A stretch of DNA of 64,000 nt from Diphasiastrum complanatum (GCA_029204225.1 CM055095.1:13343837-13407836), one strand, 5' to 3'. Counted from the first letter of the stretch, positions 21,187 to 33,212 are shown. Made by a program: numbers and translations. Notes: generated from the letters alone by a model not told the origin.

Positions 21187-24100
21187 ATGGCTACAAATGG
21201 AGGCTACATGTTGGAAAGCAATGATAGGCTTACCTCCCTCAACTATTCTACTTGGAAAGTAAGGATGGAGTCTTTGCTTGAGATGAATGAGTTGATGGAT
21301 ATTGTTGTAGGTGTGGAGGAGAGACCTTTGGCACCTCAAGAACAATTGAGGTATGACAAGAGGGCAAAGAAAGCCCTTCACATGATCAAGATGAATGTGA
21401 CAAATGAGCTTATCAAAGAGGTTGGTAAGTGCACATCATCTAGTGAAGCTTGGGAAGCCTTGAAGAAGGTTTATGAATCCAAGTCTACTTCTAGAGTGTT
21501 GACTTTAAGAAGGCAAATCTTTTCTTGTATGCAAAAGAAGAGTGAGAATGGACATGCTTTTGTTTTGAGAGTTAAAGCATTGAATGATGAGTTAGCATGC
21601 ATTAATGATGGCATAAATAATGAGGAGCTTGTTCAAGTGATTCTCAATGGCTTGTTGGATGATCATGCTAATCTTGTTCAAAGTTATGCTATCCAAAAAT
21701 GTTTACCAAGTGTTGGAGACTTGCAAGAGGTCTTGTTGGCTGAAGAATTCAGGTTGCAAGCAAGAGTGGGAGCATCTTCTACATCTCAAGGAGGAGAAGA
21801 GGAGGCAATGTTCTCTAAAGGCAAGTTCAAGGGCAAAGGTAAAAGCAATTGGTCTAAAGGGCAAGACCAAGGTGAGCACTCTACTTTTGGCAAAAAGAAG
21901 GATAGATCTAAGCTAAAATGTTTCTATTGTGGAGTCAAAGGGCATTTTGCTAGTGATTGTTTTAAGAAAAAGAGGGATCAAGGGGAAAAGCAAACCAATC
22001 TAACTATTGATGAGGGTGGGGATGAGCTTCTTTCAAATGATGCTTTTGTTATGTCATCTTGCTTGTTGGCTAATCATGGAGACATTGATCCTTGGTGGAT
22101 TGATAGTGGAGCCACTTCTCATATGACATATCATAAAGAGTATTTTTCATCTTTAATGGCATTTGATGGTGATAAGAAGGTAATCTATACCGCAAATGAT
22201 GGTGAGTGTGCAATCAAGGGGATTGGCACAATTCCTATTTCACTTTCTACAAATAGGAATATAGAATTGAAAGATGTTTTGCTCATTCCATCCATTACCA
22301 AGAACTTACTTAGTGTAAGCCAAATGCTTGACAAAGGATTCAAAGTTGAGTTTGATGGTGATGCTTGCTTGATCAAAAAGGGGTGTAGTATCATTGCAAA
22401 AGGGAAAAGGCAAGGGAAATTGTTCAAGCTTGATGCATGTGTTGTTGCTAACCAAGTTGGATGCATGGCAAATGAACAAATGTCAATTCAAGAGGTATGG
22501 CATAAAAGGATGGGACATCTCAACTACAAGGCCTTGGAGGTAATAGCCAAAAAGGAGGTAGTAAGGGGACTTCCCAAGTCTCTTACTTGCTTGAATCATG
22601 TTTGTGAAGAATGTGCTTTGTCTAAATCACATAGATTGCCATATACTAGATCTATATCTAGATCTAAGATGCCTTTTTCTCTCTTGCATTCGGATATTCA
22701 TGGTGTTACTACAATTAGCAATGGAGGTGCTAAGATGTATGTAACTTTCATTGATGATTTTAGTAGATTTTGTTGGGTTTATCTACTAAAGAGCAAGGAT
22801 GAGGTGTTTGATGTGTTTGTCAAGTTCAAAGTTGCTATTGAGACTCAATTTACAACCAAAATCAAATGCTTGAGGAGCGACAATGGTGGTGAATACATTT
22901 CTAACAAATTCAAAGCCTTTTGCGATGAGCATGGGATCAAGAGGGAGTACACATGTCCAAGAACACCACAACAAAATGGAGTGGCCGAGAGGAAGAATAG
23001 AACCTTGTGTGAGAGTGCAAAGGCAATGAGATTGAATGCTAATCTTCCTAAACCTTTTTGGAGTGATGCTTTGTTGTGTGCAAATTTCCTATGCAATAGA
23101 TGGCCAAGTGTTGTATTGGAAGGAAAAACCCCTTTTGAAGCTTTGTTTGGTATGAAGCCTAATGTCAAGTTTCTAAGAACTTTTGGATGCATTTGCTACT
23201 TCAACATTACTCTTGATGATAGAACTAAGGAGGATCCATCTTCAAGAAAGGGCATTTTTGTTGGTTATAGTGAAGTAAGCAAAGCATATAGGATTTATGT
23301 TCCTTCAATCAAGAAAGTGTTCACAAGTAGGGATGTCATTTTTGATGAAAGTAACATTCCAAAAGTTGTTTCAAGTGATGATGGTGTTGTTGCAACTAAT
23401 GTGCTTGATGACAATGGAGTTGATGACACATTGGATGTGGATGTTGAAGAAGCCTCTTCAAGTCAAATTCCAAGGAGAACTCCAAGGCATAAAGTGAAAC
23501 CCTCAAGGCTCACTTATGATGGCAAAGGTAAGCAAGTGGTGGATGGATCCAACTATGCCTTCCTAACTTCTTTTGATGTACCTTCATGTGTAGATGAAGC
23601 AAGGCAAAAAGAGGAATGGATCCAAGCAATGGATCTTGAGTTTGAAGCACTTATGAAGAACAACACATGGAGATTGGTGGAGCTTCCAAAGGGCAAAAGT
23701 GCAATTGGATGCAAATGGATCTTCAAGGTAAAGACAAATCAAGATGGATCTATCAACAAGTTGAAGGCAAGGTTGGTGGCTAAAGGTTATGCTCAAGAGC
23801 ATGGCATTGACTATGAGGAAACCTTTGCACCCGTGGCAAAGATGGTGAGCATAAGAGTAATCATTTCCCTTGCAACTCTTTATGGATGGGATCTTTGGCA
23901 ATTAGACATTTCTAATGCTTTCTTGAATGGTGATCTTGAAGAGGAAGTCTACATGGAGCAACCCGAGAGCTATGTTTCTCATAGCAAGCCTAATCATGTG
24001 TGTTTTCTACAAAAAAGTTTGTATGGTCTTAAGCAAGCACCAAGGAGTTGGTATGCTAGGCTTAACTCTTTTCTACTTTCTCAAAACTTCACTATGAGTG

Positions 24101-25137
24101 AGTATGATCATTCACTTTACTTTAGAATTAGTGCTAATGATGTTACAATCCTTCTAATTTATGTGGATGACATTATTTTAAGTGGAGGGAACAAGGAAGA
24201 TATAGAAGATATCAAGAAAGCACTAAAAAAGGAATTTGAAGTGCATGATCTTGGTCTTTTGAGCTATATCTTAGGAATAGAAGTAATTAGAACTTCTCAA
24301 ATCACTTTTATTTCACAAGAGAAGTATGCTATTTCTATTCTCAATAGATTTCATATGGTAGATGCAAATCCTATTGATACACCTATGGAATCACATGTAA
24401 AGCTAACTATAAGAGGTAATGAAAGATCCTTCGAGGACATTACTCTCTATAGGAAGCTAATAGGTTCTCTTATATATCTAACCATCACAAGACCTGATTT
24501 ATCTTATTGTGTTGGTAGATTAAGCCAATTCATGCAAGATCCTAGCATAGAACATTGGAAACTAGGAAAGAGGATCTTGAGATACATCTCGGGAACAAAA
24601 GATTTTGGCATTGTTTATAGAGGCTCATCACCTAACTTATTTGGTTTTTCAGATTCAGATTTTGCAGGAGACCTTATGGATAGAAAATCCATAAATGCAC
24701 ATGCTATTTTCATAGGTGATGGAGCTATCTCATGGATGTCGAAGAAACAAGCAACTATATCACTTTCTTCTAGTGAGGCCGAGTACAAAGCTTTGACATC
24801 ATGCACAAAGGAGATGGTGTGGATCAAGAGGATGATTATGGAGCTTCATTTGCTGGATTTTTCAGAGAGTCCAATCATCTTTTGTGACAACCTTTCAGCC
24901 CAAAGTCTAGCAAGCAATCCGGTTTTCCATGCAAGGAGCAAACATATCGAGGTGGCTTACCATTTTGTGAGAGAACAAGTGTTGGCAAAAGAGATCAAGC
25001 TTGAACATGTCCCATCAAAGGAATGTGTGGCTGATATCTTTACCAAAGCATTGGGAAAGGACTTATTTTTCAAGCATAGAACAAGTCTTGGTGTACTTTC
25101 TAAATCTATGCTAAAACTAGTTGAAGAGGGAGTGTGA
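21187..25137 (+). CDS. Copia gag-pol polyprotein, 1316 aa, intact
   Basis: One uninterrupted frame encodes everything needed for copying through RNA. Gag at about 1-290 (LNYSTWKVRMESLLEM near the start; zinc knuckle CFYCGVKGHFASDC from residue 245). Protease with WIDSGATSH, catalytic Asp306. Pre-integrase His/Cys zinc region from His439 (HKRMGH ... CEEC). Integrase with Asp503, Asp565 and Glu601 (D,D35E spacing). Reverse transcriptase with LVAKGYAQEHGIDYEETFAP and the catalytic YVDD at 992-995. RNase H with Asp1156/1158, Glu1197 (SSSEAEYKAL) and Asp1234 (CDNLSAQ), then ADIFTKALG. Domain order PR-INT-RT-RNH is Ty1/copia. The TGA stop lies inside the first bases of the 3' LTR. All catalytic residues I looked for are present, so an active enzyme set is likely. 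Gag and pol share one frame, so excess gag would have to be made by some means not visible here. Confidence 0.97.
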   Translation: MATNGGYMLESNDRLTSLNYSTWKVRMESLLEMNELMDIVVGVEERPLAPQEQLRYDKRAKKALHMIKMNVTNELIKEVGKCTSSSEAWEALKKVYESKSTSRVLTLRRQIFSCMQKKSENGHAFVLRVKALNDELACINDGINNEELVQVILNGLLDDHANLVQSYAIQKCLPSVGDLQEVLLAEEFRLQARVGASSTSQGGEEEAMFSKGKFKGKGKSNWSKGQDQGEHSTFGKKKDRSKLKCFYCGVKGHFASDCFKKKRDQGEKQTNLTIDEGGDELLSNDAFVMSSCLLANHGDIDPWWIDSGATSHMTYHKEYFSSLMAFDGDKKVIYTANDGECAIKGIGTIPISLSTNRNIELKDVLLIPSITKNLLSVSQMLDKGFKVEFDGDACLIKKGCSIIAKGKRQGKLFKLDACVVANQVGCMANEQMSIQEVWHKRMGHLNYKALEVIAKKEVVRGLPKSLTCLNHVCEECALSKSHRLPYTRSISRSKMPFSLLHSDIHGVTTISNGGAKMYVTFIDDFSRFCWVYLLKSKDEVFDVFVKFKVAIETQFTTKIKCLRSDNGGEYISNKFKAFCDEHGIKREYTCPRTPQQNGVAERKNRTLCESAKAMRLNANLPKPFWSDALLCANFLCNRWPSVVLEGKTPFEALFGMKPNVKFLRTFGCICYFNITLDDRTKEDPSSRKGIFVGYSEVSKAYRIYVPSIKKVFTSRDVIFDESNIPKVVSSDDGVVATNVLDDNGVDDTLDVDVEEASSSQIPRRTPRHKVKPSRLTYDGKGKQVVDGSNYAFLTSFDVPSCVDEARQKEEWIQAMDLEFEALMKNNTWRLVELPKGKSAIGCKWIFKVKTNQDGSINKLKARLVAKGYAQEHGIDYEETFAPVAKMVSIRVIISLATLYGWDLWQLDISNAFLNGDLEEEVYMEQPESYVSHSKPNHVCFLQKSLYGLKQAPRSWYARLNSFLLSQNFTMSEYDHSLYFRISANDVTILLIYVDDIILSGGNKEDIEDIKKALKKEFEVHDLGLLSYILGIEVIRTSQITFISQEKYAISILNRFHMVDANPIDTPMESHVKLTIRGNERSFEDITLYRKLIGSLIYLTITRPDLSYCVGRLSQFMQDPSIEHWKLGKRILRYISGTKDFGIVYRGSSPNLFGFSDSDFAGDLMDRKSINAHAIFIGDGAISWMSKKQATISLSSSEAEYKALTSCTKEMVWIKRMIMELHLLDFSESPIIFCDNLSAQSLASNPVFHARSKHIEVAYHFVREQVLAKEIKLEHVPSKECVADIFTKALGKDLFFKHRTSLGVLSKSMLKLVEEGV
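25123..25132 (+). other. Polypurine tract
   Basis: GAAGAGGGAG directly before the 3' LTR, the plus-strand priming site. It also codes for the last residues of the polyprotein. Confidence 0.85.
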
Positions 25138-25785
25138 AAAATTGTCAACTAGTAGTATTTTCCTAACTTGAGATTTTGTAGGCCTATGGCCAAATAAAAG
25201 TTAGAGATAGGTTCATACATGTATGTAGAGGCCCAAAGTATGTGTACACTACTTTTGAGGTCACATTAATTAGAGGAGGTCGAGTGTGGAGCTCTTCTAT
25301 TGGCTCATAATTTGGTGCATTCCTATTTGACCAAATTTCTAGGTATATGGGTGAATCCTATTGGACCCCAATTTTAGCCTATCATAAGACAAGTGGCCAA
25401 GAGGCACTATGGCTGCTATAAATAGCCATCTCCACGAGTATGTACACATCTCATTTTCATTCTATTGAATGAATGTTATGCTCTTTGAAGATCCATCTTC
25501 TTCTCTCTCACTTTTTTGTTCATATCTTGCATTCTAGCCACTAGAATTGTGATTTCTTTGTTGCTATGGCTTCACACGTGTGAAATGCAGGTTGTAGGCT
25601 CTGAAGTACGGACAGGGACAGCAAGTTTCTGTTTGTGGAAGCTTATGATCAGATTTTGATGTTTAGTTGATGTTTAGTATGCTTAACATCACAATTTCTA
25701 TCATTTTTTCAATCTAGATGTGCATAACTTCCATGGCCAAGATCTTTATGAAACTTTAGCATCTTTTGGATCTGAGTTTTTCACA
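25133..25785 (+). repeat. 3' LTR of intact copia
   Basis: 653 bp, no difference from 19925-20577 seen on reading. TATA at 25417-25424, CACACGTGTG at 25573-25582. Followed by the TGCTG duplication (25786-25790). Confidence 0.97.
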
Positions 25786-25790
25786 TGCTG

Positions 25791-26860
25791 CACATCCAAA
25801 CACACGTACGTATGATAGATCAGACTTTCTACCTATCCACATCTCGTACGGTGTTTTATTTTCCAACGTTGTCGTTGTTGATCTATTCTGCAGGTGTACT
25901 GCTGCAGCTATTGCCTCAACCCAAAATTGACTTGGCAATCGAGCCTGTGCGATCATGTATCTGGCTTCTTCGACTAGCGTCATATTTCTTCTTTTCGTGA
26001 CACCATTATATTCTGGTGTGTACGCAGGACTGAATTGATTTTCGATCCCTTGTTCTTGGTAGAATTTTGAAAATTCTTTGCTCTTGTACTCACCTCCATT
26101 GTCAGATCTGATGATCTGAATCTTCTTTGAGGTGTGTCACTCTGCAAATGCCATGAACTTCTTGAAGGAATCAAATACTTCAGATTTCTTCTTTAGGTAG
26201 TAGATCATAGCATCTAGCTATAATCATCTATCAACCTCAATCCTGAGAGCGAATCCATTTTCATCGGTCCACAAACATCTGAGTGGACGAGCTCAAGAAC
26301 TTCTTTGGCTCTTCTTCCCTCATGTGTGAATGGATTCCGATGTTGTTTGCCTTTCTGATAGGCTTCGCAGAACTCAGTATCGGGTCTTGATATCTTTAGA
26401 CACTATGTCTTTCTTACACATGTCATAAAGGCTCCTCATGTTCAGATGATATATTCTCCTATGCCAAAGCTGATCTTCATTTTCTGATGCATTTAATATG
26501 CTATCAGAGTTGCTAATTATCTTGGCTTGGTAGAGGTTTCCTTCTCTGCATCCAACCATTAGCAATTTTTTTTGTAGTTTTCTTGATCATGCGGCATGTA
26601 TTGCCATCAAACAAAACTTGAATTCCAAGATCTGCCATCTTGGAGACTGATAACAGATCTTTTCTCAGTGAAGGCACGTAGAGTGCCCATGGCAGCTCTG
26701 CTTGACCTGACAGTGTTTGCAACGGTAGAGTTCCAATGCCTTTGCATCGCGTCTGCTCCCATCACCTAGAATGTTGACATTTTCAGAGCCTATACAATCT
26801 GTTTACTAGTTCTATTTTCTGTCTGTTTAGAGGCTTGTTGGCATCTCTTGAATGTTAGCT
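25791..26860 (-). pseudogene. Copia protease-integrase part of the interrupted host copia
   Basis: Minus strand, upstream half of the element split by the young insertion. From 26760 down: protease end (LPWALYVPSLRKDLLSVSKM, ADLGIQVLFDGNTCRMI), pre-integrase (QLWHRRIYHLNMRSLYDMCK), decayed core (26000-26370, with IRSDNGGE-like and EYNG remnants in shifted frames) and the integrase end (ARYMIAQARLPSQFWVEAIA, AVHLQNRSTTTTLENKTPYE, VRVFGCAA). VRVFGCAA joins the KHNPKEK at 19910 across the insertion. No gag is found above 26860, so it is 5'-truncated or too decayed to read. Confidence 0.88.
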
Positions 26861-29440
26861 TCTTAGTTCAATGCCGAAACCAGGTAGAAGGGACTGATAT
26901 CGATGTAGTAAATGTTTTGCCTGTCAGAGGACAATCCAGGGAAGTCACTCTTGAACTAATGCACATGCATAAACAACCACTCATACATGCCAAAACATTC
27001 AACCATAAAATCAGTGTGTAGATTCGTTGAACAAACAATGAAATTCTACTTCTACTTTGCTGCAAAATGAACTAAAGTCAGATCCTACACTACTTTACTT
27101 GCATAAATTGACAAAACAAGAAACAAAAAACTAATCTACAGCATCCTAGAATCAAGAAACTAACCAGTCTTTTGATTCCTGGACATCCCAAGAACATCAA
27201 GAACTAGAATGTTAGAGAATATGCAAGATTTATGCCACATTCCTAGCCTATTTAGTTTACTTGAATGTTGGCTCCTACATTAATCCAAAACATGAAATCT
27301 AAACCACAACTAGGAAAGCAAGAAAACTAATTCACTCTAAATCCACAACCACACACAATATGAATGGAAGGGCATGATCATAAGGGCATCACTCAAGAAA
27401 ACCATCATGATCAAGGAGCTTAGTGTAGCATCAAACTCATGGAAAATCTTCTTATTAAGCATGGAGTAGATACAATGCAAAAAGCTCCTCTACTCAAAGA
27501 GGGAGTCTCTTAAATAAGCAAGAGAGCTCCTTAGGTGGCATCCTAGTGGAATTTTCACATTTCACAAATTACAAGTGGAATAATGCTCTCCACTAGAGGT
27601 CACCATCAAAAGGTGGCTCACTCTACTTTCTTTAAGAGGGGTCTACTTGCATTTATTACATTTGCCTAGAAATACTAGATCCTAGATGGTCATTCCATCT
27701 TCCGGGATTCACCATGAGGCTTACACAGTTCTTGCATGTCTTTCCCAGCTAGTATTTCTCGGCTCTCATACTCGGCTCTCAGTCTTCGTTCATCTCGTCT
27801 TCTCAAAGACCCCCTCCGTCTAAGGTGAGAGGTTCTCTTGAGTTGCTCTGTCCGAGTATCTTGGGGATTCGTCAGAATCAGCCAACATCATCCCACCCCT
27901 AATGTGTTGCAGGACCCATTGCAACTCATATTGGACGATGTCGCTCCGCTTTGCATTGGCATCTTTGATCGTCACTTGGAAAAGTGTAGGTCCTCGTTCG
28001 CTGGCATAAAACCAAGTATTTATTGTTGTTAGTCTTTATCAAAAACTGTTTTGACAAATTGTCACAATTTAACCAGAATGTCTTATTGTTGTAATGGGTT
28101 GACATTCTCAAAATTTGGAGAGCTCTCAGCAGCTTCACAACTCTGCATGCATGAGTGCTTCTCGTGTGTCTCTTTGTTTTGTCACTTGTATCTGCCATTG
28201 ACGGTTTCATCTTTGGTTTCTTGGCAGATTCTAACTTTTGGGAGGTTGTATCCTCCATATTGCTTCTGGCATTTCCACAATTCTGTTCTCAGTTGAAGTT
28301 CCAGTCTTTTCGATGCTCTTTTCTGACAGGTAGCACAAATCTTGGTTATCAGTCTCAAGGGGATGGACTCATCATCAAAAATTTGGTAGTAGGATGGACG
28401 GTTTGGTAACAGTGAGGAAACATGATGAAGGCTTGGTGAAAGAATGAAGGAACTGATAGTTCTATAGTTGCAGCCTTGGACCTTTGCAATGTCGAGCTTT
28501 GACCACCACTTGCTGGGTGAGGAGCTTGTTTTATTTTGCAAGTTCACGGTTGTCTTCATCTTTCTTTTCTGCAGCTCTTTCTTTTGATCCGTTACTTTTG
28601 GATCTCTTTGGGCTTCATAGGGGGAGATTCAACTATCATTGCCCCAAAGAGTTTCTTTTGATCAAAATTGATCTGACTCATCTGTTGCTTAAGTTTTTGT
28701 CCTTTCCTCCTCAGCTTCTTTGCTTAATTTCTGATGTCTTCTAGCTGCTTCGTCTGCTTTTGTAGGTCTTCTTTTGGTTGATCATCCATTGTAGGTGGCA
28801 GTTAATCTCCGCAAGACACTTGCAATGATCTTTCAACTGCTTCAGTAAAACTATAAAAAAGTAGGGATTTCTCAAAAGAACAGTAAATTGATGATAAACA
28901 AACTAATGGAAGGAAGGGTGGTAGTGACAACGGTAGATGGTGTGGGCGATAAGCATGAGAATGGATGCAGATGTATGATGAGAGATTGGTTGAAGAAGGA
29001 GACTGATCTCCCAATGCTTGTGTTTCCCTTTTCTGAAGGATCTTCGTCATGACTGGAATCCTTCTTCTGATTGAGTCTCTTTGGATTACCCATCTGTCTT
29101 CTTTAGCCTTGTCTTTTTCATATTTGACTTGTGACCTTGGCTGTCGATCTTGCTGATGTTGTTGCTGGCAATGTGGATGCTCCAATGGATCCAAGAAGAT
29201 CCACTCTCTCCCCACCAAAATCTGTTGGTGGGGATGTTGTTGCTGGTAATTGTTCATGCTCAGGATTGGATCGGTGTGTGGAACACGTAGTTGAAAACAC
29301 GGTGAACATGTGATTGGACTAAAGACTGAACAAATTTTAACTAAATTTGTTTCGATCTTGTTGTAGTTGACTCGAAGATGAATATGGCAATGAGATGCAG
29401 GAATCAACTCTAATTTGACATGGATTTCTCATATGTCTCA
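26861..29440. other. 2.6 kb without recognisable gene
   Basis: Open frames exist, mainly on the minus strand (28182-28559 with CATCQKRASKRLELQLRTEL; 28802-29407, Gln-rich, with NNYQQQHPHQQ), but none has a family motif known to me and several start only at TTG. The part 27060-27840 is AT-rich with a TATTTAAG box (minus) and could be LTR sequence. A minus frame at 28670-28800 (MDDQPKEDLQKQTKQLED) looks like coiled coil and is broken by stops. Nothing firmer can be said. Confidence 0.35.
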
Positions 29441-29819
29441 AAAATCCTAAACTATTGTACAAGGGAATTTGAAGATGGATAGAAGAATGAAAATGTGTTC
29501 TGGAGATGCTCTACAGAAGACTCTCGTGCAATAGCTATTCTTCAAGCAAAAATCAATCACACAAAACAAGTGAAGAGAAACAAGGAAATAGACAAACGTC
29601 ACAGAGAGTGAAAACTGTATAGCACTTGTCGAACAAAACCTGCATTCATCAACATTGATAATGTACCTTGATAGTTGCAATATTTCAGTTGTTTTGTAGA
29701 GTAATGTGACTTACTCTTACATGCCCTTGTCAAAACAAGGCAGGGTTGGTTACACTAAAATCTACCATCATTGATAGCAAATGTTGTAAGATATAGCTTG
29801 AGATGCAGGTATGGTTGAG

Positions 29820-31531
29820 GTACTATGTCTTGAGGACCTCTCTGAACAAGAGATTCAGAACCGAATCTCTATATGGATTTCTGAATCCGAGAAATATTGT
29901 GTATTGGCACATTGGAAATCTTATCAGCATGTGGAAAGACAAATAGATTTGAGGTTGTAAAAGTGGAGAAAAACTGTCAATTCCCTGTGGAGGTTGCTCT
30001 TGGTTGGACATTGTAGCAGAGGACGGAATATCGGTTTCACTTTCTTTAGACAAGGACTCATTTCATATTAGTGTCTTTTTGCATTATGGAGCTGGTGTAT
30101 TGTGCGGTGATGTAGAAGTTTGCAAGAAACTTCTCAAGTGAGCAGCAAGTTGATCGGTTGGGTGCTATAGTGCTCGTGTGGTGTTGTCGTGAGGATCCTA
30201 TTATGATTCATAACTGACGTGATGGGCAGGTAGGACCTTAGTTGGTTGTTTCAGACAGTCTTTGAAACTGTGTTTTCTGATACAGTCAGGACACTCAACA
30301 TGGTACTTGGTCTTGACTGGACAATCAGCCATGGAGTGGCTAGTTTCACCACAGATGAAACATCTGGTGTGCAATGGCCCTTGTATAATATCATAGCCAT
30401 CTTGTATGGCTAATGGTTCTGGACTTTCAGATGGATATTCATGATAAGACAAGGCATTTCCAGACTGTGATGGATGTTCTTCATATTGTTGAGCTGTATG
30501 TGCTTGGATAGGCCGATATGAAGGACAAGCAACAACATGATGCATAGCCCGACAGTGTGGAAACCATATTGGTTTTCGTCTATAAGGTACCTGTGCAGTG
30601 TTTGGCTGACCAAGCATACTGCTTTGGATAGACTTCAGGGTAGTTTAAAACTCATTGGTGAGTTTCTCCATTTGAAGTTGGTGTTGCTTATTAAGCAACT
30701 CCAGCTGTGATTTCCAAAGCTAATCTCAGGTGTTCTCGATTGGCTTCGACTCATGGACAGGAGCACATGGTGCTCTTCTTTCCCTGGATTCGTAAATATC
30801 CGATTCTTCGTCTTCTTCCTTGATGGCATTAGACATAGCTAATTTGAGGCTCATATATTCGTCATTTGATTTAAGCTCGCGTCTAATCCATCTTGGAAGT
30901 CCGACTAGGAACCAGATGATGAGCATCTGTTCGGAGGGCTGTTCTTGGACTTGACTTTTGAGGCATTTGAAATGCTCAATATAGTCTCGTACACGTTCGT
31001 CTTTTGCCATTTTGATGTTACTCAATTTGACAAAAGGGCTCTCGATCAAGCGAAAGGGCTTAAAACGCTTGATAAAGGATTCTTTCAAAATTGACCAAGC
31101 TGTCTTATCAAGGTTGAAAAACCAATCACGTGCTTTAGCAATCATGGTCATCGAAAACAGTTGGACCATAGCATCGGGAGATGTTTCGCCATACACATCA
31201 CATGCATTCTCAAAGATTTGCAAAAATCTTTGAGGGTCCGAACTACCATCAAACTTTGCTAGATCTAGCTTGGGTGTACGTCTCTCATGATGAGCACCGT
31301 GGATAGCAGAAGCACCATTCTGGCCTGGGAAGGGTCAGCACAATAAGAATAGGCTCGTGCTCATGAAGACTCAGCTCTATCAGGTTCTTGTCCCTCGAAT
31401 GGGTTTGTGGATGGCTCGTGTATTTGGGCCCGCATTCGGTAGAACCTATGACGTCTGATTTGTTCAACTATAGGAGACTTGATCTCGTATGGATAATCTT
31501 CGGGGATTTCAAGATCTGTATTGTCGGCCAT
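29820..31531 (-). pseudogene. Ty3/gypsy gag with CCHC finger (minus)
   Basis: Starts at ATG 31531 (MADNTDLEIPEDYPYEIKSP, MRAQIHEPSTNPFEGQEPDR) and after a frame change continues with gag core CDVYGETSPDAMVQLFSMTM, ARDWFFNLDKTAWSILKESF, RVRDYIEHFKCLKSQ, LVGLPRWIRRELK, AIKEEDEESDIYESRERRAP (30726-31223), then a Tyr/His/Pro-rich segment and a zinc finger CFICGETSHSMADC with a second Cys cluster CPDCIRKHSFKDC (30201-30617). The remnant at 29823-30053 parallels residues before the protease at 35100-35250. It ends near 29820 with no protease or pol. It is a sibling of the plus gypsy at 33318. Confidence 0.85.
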
Positions 31532-31754
31532 TGGGTACTGTTGTGTCGTTTTTGTGTTGGGTATGTGTTTCTGGTGTTTTTGGATTTTTTTAGGGTTTTT
31601 GGTGTTTTTAGATTTTTTTAGATTTTTTTGGGTGTTGAAGGAAGTGAAGGTGGAGAGGGCTTTCTATTGGTATTAGTCGAAATGCGAATCAGAGGTGTCG
31701 TTTGAAAGTTCTATGGTCTGGCAATGAGTTGGTCAATTGAGATGGTGAGGAATC

Positions 31755-32490
31755 ATGTCGGTCAAGATTGGACCCAGAACCGTCGGTCAAGATCTGACGC
31801 GAATCCTTTGGTCGAGATCTGATTGAAAATTTGGCGGTCAAGATCTGATTGAAACCTGTCGGTCAAGATCTGACACGAACCCGTCGATTGAGATCTGGTC
31901 AAAACTCGTCGGTCGAGATCTGACGTGAACCCGTCGGTCAAGATCTGATCGAAATTCGTCGGTCGAGATCTGATGTGAACCTGTCGGTCAAGATCTGACA
32001 CGAACTTGTCGGTCGAGATCTGATCGAAACCCGTCTATTGAGATCTGACGCGAACCCATCGGTCAAGATTTGATCAAGACCCGTCGATCGAGATCTGATG
32101 CGAACGCCGGCCGAGATCTGACGTGAACCCGTTGGTCGAGATCTGATCGAAAACCCATCGGTTGAGATCTGACGCGAACCCATCGGTCGAGATCTGACGC
32201 GAACCCGTCGGTCAAGATCTAAAAAAAAGCGTCAGTTGAAATTTGAAAAAAATTGTCGGTTGAGATTTGAAAAAAAAACGTCGGTTGAGATTTGAAAAAA
32301 ATCGTCGATTGAGATTTGAAAAAAAAGCTTCGGTTGAGATTTGAAAAAAATCGTCGGTTGAGATTTGAAAGGAAGCATCGGTTTAGATATGAAGGAAAGT
32401 GTCGATTGAGATATGAAGAAAGCGTCGGCTGAGATATGAAGGGAAGCGTCGGTTGAGATATGAAGGAAAGCGTCGGCTGAGATATGAAAG
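31755..32490. repeat. 25-bp tandem array (about 29 units)
   Basis: Units such as GTCGGTCGAGATCTGACGCG plus AACCC, period 25. The second third shifts to GTCGGTTGAGATTTGAAAAA. On the minus strand the core is ATCTCGACCGA. It lies upstream of the minus gag, in its leader or LTR. The frames over it (SDLDRR repeats) are artefacts. Confidence 0.92.
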
Positions 32491-32658
32491 AAATGGAGCA
32501 TGACGGGGTGGCTGAAGGAGTGTAGTTGATGGGTGTGGGCTCTGGTTTTGCAGTTTGATACTAAAGCGAATCTGATCACTTGTGTTTGCAATTTTTTCAG
32601 TTTGTCACTAGAGTTCTAGCTGAAATTTGCATTTTTTTGAGCACATTTTTCGCATCAG

Positions 32659-32670
32659 TGGTATAAGGCC
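32659..32670 (+). other. Degenerate copia PBS
   Basis: TGGTATAAGGCC preceding GCCCACC, resembling TGGTATCAGAGCC with a deletion; LTR-like CGCATCA precedes it. It fits the gag that follows at 32770. Confidence 0.45.
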
Positions 32671-32769
32671 CACCTTGTCAAAGTCTGACATAACCGAAAT
32701 GCTATCAGATCCAAGGGTCTAGACATTCAAACAAACAACCATTAACAAGCGAACACAAATTCAGGAGCA

Positions 32770-33212
32770 ATGGCTTCAATCAACAACATACAATCCAAGA
32801 TCTGTACAGTTCTAGACTCATCAAGATCTAACTTCCTAGCATGGAAGGCAAAGGCCTCGCTGATACTGAAGGGAGAATGATTATTCCCTAGGAAGCTGGG
32901 ACCGAGGAGATGCCTACAAAAACAGACAAGGAGCTACGCGAATGGAGGGAGAAAAATGACAAGGCAGTAGCCTTGCTATCATCATCCATTGAGGATAGCC
33001 TCACACTCGACCTGGCTACACTCTCCAAAGCAAAGGAGATGTGAGATACACTACTCAGAAGATTTCAGATGAAATCCTGCAATCAGATGATGATGCTTGA
33101 AGATCAGTTGACAAACCTGTAGTGGGATGGCAAAGACCTCCACAATGAATAGTTATTTGAGATAAGCCTATCGTTGGCTTCCAACATGACTCCAATTGAG
33201 GTTGCCATGTAG
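32770..33212 (+). pseudogene. Copia gag fragment
   Basis: MASINNIQSKICTVLDSSRS, NFLAWKAKASLILKGE, then after a frame change PTKTDKELREWREKNDKAVA, LLSSSIEDSLTLDLATLSKA and MLEDQLTNL. This is a Ty1/copia-type gag with several stops and at least one frameshift. It ends where the gypsy gag at 33318 begins. Confidence 0.75.

Larger units (their letters stand above)
19925..25785 (+). mobile_element. Intact young Ty1/copia retrotransposon (5861 bp)
   Basis: Complete element: 653-bp LTRs that look identical base for base, 8-bp terminal inverted repeat TGTGAAAA/TTTTCACA, initiator-Met PBS, one uninterrupted polyprotein, polypurine tract and perfect 5-bp target duplication. It sits in the integrase-linker coding region of an older minus copia. 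Identical LTRs imply very recent insertion; it may still be able to move. Confidence 0.97.

Noticed and set aside
22185..24827. Antisense frames inside the intact copia
   Set aside because: Shadows of the polyprotein without their own motifs.
28802..29407. 201-codon minus frame as a host gene
   Set aside because: It starts at TTG, has no recognisable domain and its low-complexity Gln stretch explains part of the openness; listed only as an unassigned frame.
31755..32490. CRISPR array
   Set aside because: Units are contiguous without unique spacers, the host is a plant and no cas genes exist.
31762..32591. Repeat proteins with SDLDRR and QISTD units
   Set aside because: They are frames through the 25-bp array; period 25 is not divisible by three, so the frame changes and no gene is implied.
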